Shown here: positions 15,996 through 23,322 of the stretch, in pieces | Position numbering within the stretch: position 1 is the stretch's first letter | How the letters are laid out: the number at the start of each line of letters is the position of its first letter | Source of the DNA: Xanthobacteraceae bacterium | GTDB taxonomy: Bacteria; Pseudomonadota; Alphaproteobacteria; Rhizobiales; Xanthobacteraceae | DNA: 50,971 bases | Direction of reading: 5' to 3' | Assembly: GCA_009694215.1 (NCBI GenBank) | Contig: SHVN01000008.1 | Location: 1 to 50,971, forward strand | Notes under the pieces: generated by a model | The model's database searches: none | What the model was told of the DNA's origin: nothing | Seen by the model: only the letters and a program-made list of their open reading frames with translations | Program-made: the position numbers and the translations under genes

Positions 15996-17342
15996 ATGAG
16001 CACAACGGCAACGACACGTCCATCGGTCGGCACGCACGCGCCGACCTTCGGCGAGTTCTTCAAGGTCTGGCTCAAGATCGGCCTCATCAACTTCGGCGGG
16101 CCGGCCGGCCAGATCGCGATGATGCACCGCATCGTGGTCGACGAGAAGAAATGGATCGAGGAGTCGCGGTTCCTGCACGCGCTCAACTTCTGCATGCTGC
16201 TGCCGGGGCCGGAGGCGCAGAAACTCGCGACCTATATCGGCTGGCTACTGCACGGCGTGCGCGGGGGATTGACCTCCGGCATCCTGTTCGTGCTGCCGGG
16301 CGCATTCGTAATGCTGGCCTTGAGCCTGCTCTATGCGCTGGGCCGCGGCGTTCCGCTCATCGACGGCGCGCTGTTCGGCATCAAGGCCGCGGTGCTGGTG
16401 ATCGTGATCGAGGCGCTCTGGCGCATCGGCAAGCGCGCGCTCAAGACCCGGTTGCTGATGGCGCTGTCGGGCCTGGCCTTCGTCGGCATTTTCTTTCTGG
16501 CGCTGCCGTTCCCGCTGATCGTCGGCGGCGCGGCGCTCATCGGATATGTGGCGGCGCGGACCGCGCCGGAGCTGCTTGGCCTGTCCGGCACGGTCGATAT
16601 CGTGGCAACTTCCAGCGGCAATCCGTGGCAGCAGTTCGCGCTGGCCGCGGTCATCGGTCTTGTCATCTGGTGGCTGCCGGTCGCGCTCGCCGCCGTGACG
16701 CTCGGGCCCGGTCACGTGCTGGTGAGCATCGGGATATTCTTTTCCAAGCTCGCCGTGGTGAGTTTCGGCGGCGCCTATGCGGTGCTGGCCTATATGGCGC
16801 AGCAGGCAGTCGAGACCCACCACTGGATGACGGCGCCGGAAATGGTGGACGGCCTGGGGCTTGCGGAAACCACGCCCGGCCCGCTGATCCTGGTCACGCA
16901 GTTCGTCGGCTTCCTCGCCGCCTTTCGCGACGCCGGACCGTTCTCTCCGGTCATGGCCGGAGTGATCGGCGCCGCCATGACCACCTGGGTCACCTTCGTG
17001 CCGTCGATGCTGTGGATTTTTGCGGGCGCGCCGTTCGTCGAACCGCTCCGCGCCAACCGGCACCTCTCAGGCGCGCTCGCCGCCATCACCGCCGCCGTGG
17101 TCGGCGTCATTCTCAATTTGACGGTGTGGTTCGCGCTGCACGTTCTGTTCGGGCATGTGACGGAGCAGCGCACCGGATGGCTCCGCTGGTACGCATTCGA
17201 TCCCCTGGCGCTCGATCTCAAGGCGTCGGCGCTGGCGGCGATCGCGGGCGTGCTGGCGTTCGGCTTCCACCGCGGCCTGATCGAGGTGGTCGCGATCATG
17301 GCAGCGCTCGGAATCGCGATGCGCCTCATCATGGGCGCGTGA
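15996..17342 (+). CDS. chrA: ChrA-family chromate efflux transporter
   Basis: A 448-residue membrane protein of the CHR superfamily, long form with two homologous halves. Half one carries INFGGPAGQIAMMHR and LPGPEAQKLATYIGW; half two carries VSFGGAYAVLAYMAQQ and ETTPGPLILVTQFVGF. These are the two signature loops of ChrA. It would expel chromate, an accidental sulfate analogue, from the cytoplasm. The ATG directly follows the stop of the rhodanese-ChrB gene, so the two are co-translated. A longer overlapping frame from 15992 to 17368 is arginine-rich and has no membrane character, and is not real. Confidence 0.92.
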   Translation: MSTTATTRPSVGTHAPTFGEFFKVWLKIGLINFGGPAGQIAMMHRIVVDEKKWIEESRFLHALNFCMLLPGPEAQKLATYIGWLLHGVRGGLTSGILFVLPGAFVMLALSLLYALGRGVPLIDGALFGIKAAVLVIVIEALWRIGKRALKTRLLMALSGLAFVGIFFLALPFPLIVGGAALIGYVAARTAPELLGLSGTVDIVATSSGNPWQQFALAAVIGLVIWWLPVALAAVTLGPGHVLVSIGIFFSKLAVVSFGGAYAVLAYMAQQAVETHHWMTAPEMVDGLGLAETTPGPLILVTQFVGFLAAFRDAGPFSPVMAGVIGAAMTTWVTFVPSMLWIFAGAPFVEPLRANRHLSGALAAITAAVVGVILNLTVWFALHVLFGHVTEQRTGWLRWYAFDPLALDLKASALAAIAGVLAFGFHRGLIEVVAIMAALGIAMRLIMGA

Positions 17343-17445
17343 GTTCGTCGAGCATTACAAAAAATTAATCCGAAGCGCTGGGCCGGAAGCGGGTGGGCCG
17401 AACTATAGTGCTCCCCGGGGCGACGACGTTCTTGCGGAGACACCC

Positions 17446-17640
17446 ATGTGGGTCCTTCTCATCTATGTCGTCCTGATGATCGCCGGGGATTTGATTGACG
17501 TCGGCATTGGCGCGGTGGCCTCGAACATGTGGGGCGACCCGGTTAGCCTACGGATTTTCCTCGCGTGCTACTTCGCCACGCTGGCTCTCGCCTGGGTGGC
17601 CGCGGTGCAGATCGTGGAACGGCTGAAGCTGACGAGCTGA
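17446..17640 (+). CDS. Small two-helix membrane protein of unknown function
   Basis: A 64-residue protein, mostly hydrophobic: helix one about residues 2-25 (LLIYVVLMIAGDLIDVGIGA) and helix two about 36-56 (FLACYFATLALAWVAAVQIV), ending VERLKLTS. RBS GGAG seven bases before the ATG and normal codon use support it as real. It lies 103 bases after chrA on the same strand and ends 11 bases before the convergent ABC permease. No domain is recognised. Small membrane proteins of this kind are common in Bradyrhizobium relatives; any link to chromate resistance is only by position. Confidence 0.7.
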   Translation: MWVLLIYVVLMIAGDLIDVGIGAVASNMWGDPVSLRIFLACYFATLALAWVAAVQIVERLKLTS

Positions 17641-17651
17641 CCGGCTTCGGC

Positions 17652-18470
17652 TCAAGTCTCGCGCGCAATCGCGCTTTCGTGCCAGCGATGGAGCACGAGA
17701 TGCGTGAGCCATGACAGCAGCGCGAAGATCACGATGCCGGCGAGCGAGAGCAACAGCAGCGCCGCGAACATGCGCGGAATGTTGAGCCGATAGCCCGACT
17801 CGGCGATGCGGTAGGCGAGGCCCGAGCCCGCTCCGGCGGAGCCCGCGGCGATCTCGGCCACCACCGCGCCGATCAGCGACAGGCCGCCTGCGATCCTGAT
17901 GCCCGCCAGCATCTGCGGCAGCGCCGCCGGAAGCTTCAGCTCGCGCAGCACCTGCCAGCGCGACGCGCCGTAGAGCCGGAACAGGTCGGCGAGATTGTGG
18001 TCGACCGAACTCAATCCGAGCGTGGTGTTGGCGAGCACCGGAAAGAACGCGACGATCCAGGCGCAGGCCAGCACCGCGGCCTGCTGCGGCAGATAGATCA
18101 GGAGCAGCGGCGCGACCGCCACCACCGGCGTCACCTGCAGGATCACCGCGTAGGGATAGAGCGAATGCTCGATCAGCCGCGACTGGTTGAACAGCACGGC
18201 AAGGCCGATGCCGCCGATCACCGCGAGCGCGAGCCCCTCCATCGTGGTCTCCAGCGTGGCCAGCAGCGAGGTCCACAGGACCGGCCAGTCCGAAACAAGC
18301 GTCGAAAGCACGAGGCCCGGCGACGGCAGGATGTAGGGCGGGATGCCGTTGACGCGGACGATCAGGTCCCACAGCACAACGCCGAGGGCGAGCACGCCGG
18401 CCGGCGCGAGGATGCGCAGCGCCTGCTCGCGGCGCTCACGGCCTGATTCCTGGGGCGAGCCGCCGCTCAT
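17652..18470 (-). CDS. ABC transporter permease (TauC/SsuC type)
   Basis: A 272-residue inner-membrane permease of the nitrate/sulfonate/taurine class. About six helices are visible, with the ATPase-contact (EAA) loop at LADLFRLYGASRWQVLRELK, then LPAALPQMLAGIRIAGGLSL. The start ATG (18468-18470) overlaps the ATPase stop in an ATGA arrangement, so translation is coupled; an earlier in-frame start would run into the ATPase gene. It is the last gene of a three-gene importer (binding protein, ATPase, permease). Confidence 0.9.
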   Translation of the reverse strand: MSGGSPQESGRERREQALRILAPAGVLALGVVLWDLIVRVNGIPPYILPSPGLVLSTLVSDWPVLWTSLLATLETTMEGLALAVIGGIGLAVLFNQSRLIEHSLYPYAVILQVTPVVAVAPLLLIYLPQQAAVLACAWIVAFFPVLANTTLGLSSVDHNLADLFRLYGASRWQVLRELKLPAALPQMLAGIRIAGGLSLIGAVVAEIAAGSAGAGSGLAYRIAESGYRLNIPRMFAALLLLSLAGIVIFALLSWLTHLVLHRWHESAIARET

Positions 18471-19243
18471 GCCGCCGCTCCCGCGTTCATCGCCCGGCCC
18501 AGCGCCTCCGATGCGACCCGGCAATAGCCCGCATATTCCGCCGAGGTGCGGAACCGCGCGTCGCGATGCGTCGCGTCAATCGCAAGCTCGCTCGACACCC
18601 GTCCCGGCCGGTTCGTCATCACCACAATGCGCTGCGAGAGGTACACCGACTCGAACACCGAATGGGTGACGAACACCACGGTCATGCGCAGCTCGCGCCA
18701 CAGCGCCACGAGGTCATCGTTGAGCTTGAACCGCGTGATCTCGTCGAGCGCCGCGAACGGCTCATCCATCAGGAGAATGCGCGGCGCGGTGACGAGCGCG
18801 CGCGCGATCGACACCCGCATCCGCATGCCGCCGGAGAGTTCGCGGGGGTAAGCCTCCGCGAAATCGGCGAGGCCGACGCGCGCCAGCGTTTCCATGATGC
18901 GCGGCACGGCCGCCGCCCGGTCCGCTCCCGCGAGCTTGAGCGGCAGGAAGACGTTGGCGAGCACCGTCGCCCAGGGCATCAAGGTCGGCTCCTGGAATAC
19001 GAAGCCGATATCGCGGGCGTGGCTACCGCCGCCATCGCTCCAGGTCACCGTGCCGCGCGACGGCTCGCTCAGGCCCGCGACGATGCGGAGCGCCGTGGAC
19101 TTGCCGCAGCCGGAGGGGCCCAGCAGCGACAGGAACTCGCCCCTGCGCACGTCGAGGTCGAGCCCGTCGAGCGCCAGCGTGCCCGTGCCGAACAGCTTGC
19201 CGACGCCGCGCAGCGATACGATGGGGGATGATGAATCGGACAT
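18467..19243 (-). CDS. ABC transporter ATP-binding protein (TauB/SsuB type)
   Basis: A 258-residue ATPase. Walker A is GPSGCGKST at about 42-50, the Q-loop is GFVFQEPTLMPWATVLANVF, the signature reads ELSGGMRMRVSIARAL, Walker B is ILLMDEPFAALD, and the switch is THSVFESVYLSQRIVVM. The motif set and the MPWATVLANV segment are those of taurine/nitrate/sulfonate importers. It starts eight bases after the binding-protein stop and overlaps the permease start by four bases. Confidence 0.92.
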   Translation of the reverse strand: MSDSSSPIVSLRGVGKLFGTGTLALDGLDLDVRRGEFLSLLGPSGCGKSTALRIVAGLSEPSRGTVTWSDGGGSHARDIGFVFQEPTLMPWATVLANVFLPLKLAGADRAAAVPRIMETLARVGLADFAEAYPRELSGGMRMRVSIARALVTAPRILLMDEPFAALDEITRFKLNDDLVALWRELRMTVVFVTHSVFESVYLSQRIVVMTNRPGRVSSELAIDATHRDARFRTSAEYAGYCRVASEALGRAMNAGAAA

Positions 19244-19251
19244 TGGCCGGA

Positions 19252-20247
19252 TTACTTGCGCAGCTCCACACCCACACCCTTGTTCACGAATTGCAGGCTG
19301 TAGGCCTTCTTGTAGTCGACGCTGCCTTTGACCACGCCGGACGCCACCATCTTGTCAAAGAAGCCCTTCATCCGCGCTTCGGTCATCGCTCCGATGCCGC
19401 TTTTCAATGCATCGCCTGAATCGACGATGCCGTATTCCTTCATCTTAGCGATCGAATAGGCGATGCGCGCGTCGGTCATCTCCGGATTGTCGCGCCTGAT
19501 GCGGGCGTTCGCCGCGGCATTGTCGCCGTAGAGATAATTGGCCCAGCCGACGATCGAGGCGTCGATGAAGCGCTGCACCAGCGCGGGATTTTTCGAAACG
19601 AGATCGCGGCGAGTCTCGATCAAGGTGGAATAGCTGCCCCAGCCCTGGTCGGCGATGAGGAAGATCTTCGGCTTGAAGCGCCCTTGCGTCTCGATGGCGT
19701 AGGGCTCCGACGTCACATAGCCCTGCATCGCGGTGCGCTTGTCGGCGAGGAACGGCTGCGGGTTGAAGGTGTAGGGCTTCACCTGCTGCTCGCGGAAGCC
19801 GAAGTCGTGCGCCATCCATTGGAAGTAGGAGGCGACGCCCTCCCTGGAAATGAGCAGCGTCAGCTTCTTCAGGTCCTCGAATTTCTCGATGCCCTGTTCG
19901 GGATGCGCCAGCAGCACCTGCGGGTCCTTCTGGAAGATCGCGGCCACCACCAGCGTCGGGATGTTCTGCGCTACCGCATCGAACGCCTGCAGCGTGTTCG
20001 CGCTCATGTAGAACTCGACCTTGCCGGCGATCAGCTGCAGCCGGTGATTCACGTTCGGCCCGCCCGGCAAGATGGTGACGTCGAGGCCATGCTTTTTATA
20101 GGCGCCGTCGACCAGCGCCTGGTAGAAGCCGCCGTGCTCGGCCTGGGCCACCCAGTTGGTGGCGAAGGTGACCTTGTCGGGCTGCTGGGCCTGCGCCGCC
20201 CCCGACAGCACCGCGAAGACGGCGAAAAGGCCTGTTGCGAGCTTCAT
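19252..20247 (-). CDS. NMT1/THI5-like ABC transporter substrate-binding protein
   Basis: A 331-residue periplasmic binding protein. Residues 1-20 are a signal peptide ending AAQAQ. KVTFATNWVAQAEHGGFYQA is the typical NMT1/THI5 opening, followed by HGLDVTILPGGPNVNHRLQL, VEFYMSANTLQAFDAV, and the hinge region QGYVTSEPYAIE. Relatives bind thiamine precursors, riboflavin, nitrate, sulfonates or aromatic sulfonates; the ligand is not evident. RBS AGGAGA precedes the ATG at 20245-20247. It is the first gene of the importer operon and is divergent from the IlvD/Edd gene across 291 bases with several C runs (20407-20420, 20480-20495) and no other gene. Confidence 0.88.
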   Translation of the reverse strand: MKLATGLFAVFAVLSGAAQAQQPDKVTFATNWVAQAEHGGFYQALVDGAYKKHGLDVTILPGGPNVNHRLQLIAGKVEFYMSANTLQAFDAVAQNIPTLVVAAIFQKDPQVLLAHPEQGIEKFEDLKKLTLLISREGVASYFQWMAHDFGFREQQVKPYTFNPQPFLADKRTAMQGYVTSEPYAIETQGRFKPKIFLIADQGWGSYSTLIETRRDLVSKNPALVQRFIDASIVGWANYLYGDNAAANARIRRDNPEMTDARIAYSIAKMKEYGIVDSGDALKSGIGAMTEARMKGFFDKMVASGVVKGSVDYKKAYSLQFVNKGVGVELRK

Positions 20248-20538
20248 TGTGTCTCCTGTGGTCTCGCCGCCCACGCCTCCGGGCTGTTGGGCGAGGCGAT
20301 TATACCGGAAAAGCCTTGAACCTTCCGGCGCCCCGCCGCGACCAATGGGCGTACGGCGAATGATCACCATCTTCGCCGCTCCCTAACGACCGGCGTGAGA
20401 AGCCCCCCCTTCCCCCGCGCCGTTCGATCGGCCCGCGCGGTTTCGTCCCCCACCGGGCGGGCCACCCTTTTTTCCGTTGACACCCCCACCCCCGACCATT
20501 GAGCAATGGCGGCGGCGTCAGTGCTTTGGGGAATTGCC

Positions 20539-22230
20539 ATGAAAAAAGGCCTTCGGTCCCGTCTCGCCCAATACGGCGACGAGGAATTCGCGTTTTTCCT
20601 TCGGCGGGGCTTTCTCAAAGGCGCGGGCTTCACCGACGACGCGCTCGACCTGCCGATCGTAGGAATTCTCTCCACAGCCTCCGACTTCAACCCCTGCCAC
20701 AAAACCGCGCCCCAGGTCGCCGAAGCCATTTCGCGCGGCGTGCGGATGGCCGGCGCCCTGCCATTCGTGTTCCCCACGGTCTCACTGCACGAGGCGTTCT
20801 CGTATCCGACCTCGATGCTGCTGCGAAACCTGATGGCGATGGATGTCGAGGAGATGATCTCGGCGCTGCCGCTCGACGCCGTGGTGCTGATCGGCGGCTG
20901 CGACAAGACGATTCCCGCCGAACTGATGGGCGCCATCTCCGCCGATATGCCGGCGATCATCGTCAACGTCGGCTCGATGCTGGCCGGCAAGCACGAGGGC
21001 ACGCGGCTCGGCGCCTGCACCGACTGCCGCCGGCTGTGGGCGCAGTTCCGCGCCGGCACGCTCGAAGGGCCAGATTTGAATCGCGCGCACGACCAGCTGA
21101 TGCCGACGTCGGGCACCTGCATGGTGATGGGCACGGCTTCGACGATGGCCTGCATGGCCGAGACCATAGGCTTCATGCTGCCGGGTTCGGCCACCGCGCC
21201 TGCGGTTTCATCGGATCGCTGGCGGTTTGCCGAGGCGACCGGCAAGCGCGCCGCCGAGATGGCCAGGACCGGCGGCCCGCGGCCGAGCGAGTTGCTCACC
21301 AAGGCTGCGCTGCGCAACGCCTCGGTGGTGCTGCAGGCGACCTCGGGTTCGACCAACGCGCTCGTGCATCTCGCAGCCATCGCCGGGCGCGCGGGCATCA
21401 CCTACGACCTGCAGGAGCTCGACCGCATCGGCCGCGACGTGCCGGTGCTGCTCGATCTGAAGCCCGCCGGCATGAATTTCATGGAGGACTTCCACGCGGG
21501 CGGCAGCCTGCCCTCGCTGTGGCGGCGGTTGAAGGACCATCTCGATCTCAGCGCCAAGACCGTCAACGGCGAGACCATCGGCGAGATCATCGCGCGCTGG
21601 CCGCCTTACGTGGACGACAAGGTGATCCGGCCGCTCGACAACCCGCTGGTGAAGGGAGAGGCGATCGGGATTCTCACCGGCAACCTCGCACCGGGTGGAG
21701 CCGCGATCAAGCTCGCCTCCGCGACGCCGGAGCTATTCCAGCACGAGGGCGCGGCGCTGGTGTTCGAGTCGCTGGAAGATCTGGAGAAGCGCATCGACGA
21801 TCCGAATCTCAACGTCACGCCGCAAACCGTGATGGTGCTGCGCAACGCCGGGCCGATCGGCGCGCCGGGCATGCCCGAAGCGGGCGCCCTGCCGATCCCG
21901 AAGAAGCTCGGCTCGAAGGGGCTGAAGGACATGGTGCGGCTCTCCGACGCGCGGATGAGCGGCACCGCCTTTGGCACGGTCGTTCTGCATGTGTCGCCCG
22001 AAGCCGCGGCCGGCGGGCCGCTGGCGCTGGTTCGCGACGGCGACCGGATCGAGCTCGACACCAAGGGGCGCAAACTTAACCTCAAGGTCGATGACGCCGA
22101 ATTGGCCAAGCGCCGCGCGCAATGGAAGCCGCCGCAGAAACCCGCGCGCGGGTATCTGCGACTCTATACGGATCGGGTCACACAGGCCGAGCACGGCTGC
22201 GATTTCGATTTCCTGGCGGGGGAGAAGTAA
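20539..22230 (+). CDS. IlvD/Edd-family dehydratase (pentonate/sugar-acid dehydratase type)
   Basis: A 563-residue Fe-S dehydratase. Three cysteines that should hold the [2Fe-2S] cluster are Cys53 (DFNPCHKTA), Cys121 (GGCDKTIPAELM) and Cys194 (PTSGTCMVMGTASTM). Further marks are LDLKPAGMNFMEDFHAGG, GNLAPGGAAIK and RLSDARMSGTAFGTVVLHVS. LGACTDCRRLWAQFRAG is closer to L-arabinonate/D-xylonate-type dehydratases than to the branched-chain enzyme IlvD, so removal of water from a sugar acid to a 2-keto-3-deoxy acid is likelier. I chose ATG 20539 (GGGGA upstream); an ATG at 20506 would add 11 residues. It ends three bases before the convergent methyltransferase gene. Confidence 0.85.
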   Translation: MKKGLRSRLAQYGDEEFAFFLRRGFLKGAGFTDDALDLPIVGILSTASDFNPCHKTAPQVAEAISRGVRMAGALPFVFPTVSLHEAFSYPTSMLLRNLMAMDVEEMISALPLDAVVLIGGCDKTIPAELMGAISADMPAIIVNVGSMLAGKHEGTRLGACTDCRRLWAQFRAGTLEGPDLNRAHDQLMPTSGTCMVMGTASTMACMAETIGFMLPGSATAPAVSSDRWRFAEATGKRAAEMARTGGPRPSELLTKAALRNASVVLQATSGSTNALVHLAAIAGRAGITYDLQELDRIGRDVPVLLDLKPAGMNFMEDFHAGGSLPSLWRRLKDHLDLSAKTVNGETIGEIIARWPPYVDDKVIRPLDNPLVKGEAIGILTGNLAPGGAAIKLASATPELFQHEGAALVFESLEDLEKRIDDPNLNVTPQTVMVLRNAGPIGAPGMPEAGALPIPKKLGSKGLKDMVRLSDARMSGTAFGTVVLHVSPEAAAGGPLALVRDGDRIELDTKGRKLNLKVDDAELAKRRAQWKPPQKPARGYLRLYTDRVTQAEHGCDFDFLAGEK

Positions 22231-22233
22231 AGC

Positions 22234-23271
22234 TCAGCGCGCCGCCAGTTCCTTCCGCACGATCTTCGTGCCCTCGACCATCGCGCACATCTTGCCGAAG
22301 GCGACCTCGCGCGGCAGGTATTTCAGGCCGCAGTCCGGCGCCACCACGATCCGCTCCGGCGAAACGTAGGGCAGCGCGCGGCGGATGCGCGCCGCCACCG
22401 TCTCCGGGGTCTCGATCTTCATGTCGGAGAGGTCAAGCGTGCCGAGGATGACGGTCTTGCCGGGAAGCTTCTCCAACACCGAACAGTCGAGGCCAGACTG
22501 CGCGGTCTCAATCGACACCTGTTGCACGGCTGAATTGGCGAACTCCGGCAGGAACGAATAGCCCTCGGGCCGCACATGGATCACGGCGGCATAGCCAAAG
22601 CAGATATGCACCGCGGTTGTGCCCTTCACGCCATCAAGCGCGGCGTTGAACGCCTTCAAGCCGTATTTCCGCGCCTTCTCCGGCCGCGCCTGCATGTAGG
22701 GCTCGTCGATCTGCACGATGTCGGCGCCGGCCGCGAACAGATCCTTGATCTCGGCGTTGACCGCTGCGGCATAGTCGAGCGCCATTTCTTCTTCGTCTTT
22801 GTAGAAATCGTTCTGCGCCTGGCACGACATGGTGAAGGGGCCCGGCACCGTGATCTTGATGGTGCGCGTGGTGTTGGCGCGGAGAAATTTTATGTCATCA
22901 ACCTCGACCGGATGCTTGCGGCGAACTTTTCCGACGACGCGCGGCACCGGATTGGGATGGCCGGAGCGGTCGAGCGCCGTGCCCGGGTTGTCGATGTCGA
23001 CGCCTTCGAGCGCGGTGGCGAAGCGGTTGGAATAACTTTCGCGGCGCATCTCGCCGTCGGTAATGATGTCGAGGCCGGCGCGCTCCTGGTCATGGATCGC
23101 AAGCAACGTGGCGTCGTCCTGCGCGTCGCTGAGCCACTCCGGCGCGACCCGCCACAACTCCTTGGCGCGCACCCGCGGCGGGAAGCGGCCCGCGAGCTTT
23201 TTGCGGTCGATCAGCCATTCCGGCTGGGCGTAGGAGCCAACCAGCGAGGTCGGCAGCAAAGGCAACGGCAT
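22234..23271 (-). CDS. MetE C-terminal-domain-like methyltransferase (cobalamin-independent methionine synthase II family)
   Basis: A 345-residue TIM-barrel protein equal to the C-terminal half of MetE. It begins PLPLLPTSLVGSYAQPEWLI; zinc ligands His and Cys are in VHICFGY and the last Cys in APDCGLKYLP; IVQIDEPYMQ is the conserved barrel strand. The N-terminal half of MetE that binds folate is absent, so the methyl donor may be a small methylated compound. An excellent RBS (AAGGAGG) before the ATG at 23269-23271 fixes the start. It lies 51 bases downstream of the FAD/Fe-S dehydrogenase stop on the same strand. A related, longer copy is at 48755-49927. Confidence 0.82.
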   Translation of the reverse strand: MPLPLLPTSLVGSYAQPEWLIDRKKLAGRFPPRVRAKELWRVAPEWLSDAQDDATLLAIHDQERAGLDIITDGEMRRESYSNRFATALEGVDIDNPGTALDRSGHPNPVPRVVGKVRRKHPVEVDDIKFLRANTTRTIKITVPGPFTMSCQAQNDFYKDEEEMALDYAAAVNAEIKDLFAAGADIVQIDEPYMQARPEKARKYGLKAFNAALDGVKGTTAVHICFGYAAVIHVRPEGYSFLPEFANSAVQQVSIETAQSGLDCSVLEKLPGKTVILGTLDLSDMKIETPETVAARIRRALPYVSPERIVVAPDCGLKYLPREVAFGKMCAMVEGTKIVRKELAAR

Positions 23272-23322
23272 TGGGCCTCCTTCCACGTTCTTCAAATCAC
23301 GCCCTGTGCCGGCGTCAGAGGA

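Noticed and set aside
15992-17368. A 458-codon plus-strand frame almost equal in length to chrA
   Set aside because: It is Arg/Gly-rich with no domain, while the overlapping frame is a textbook two-repeat ChrA.
20539-22230. True biosynthetic ilvD
   Set aside because: Sequence details (GACTDCRRLWAQFRAG) and the catabolic context fit sugar-acid dehydratases better, and no other ilv gene is near.
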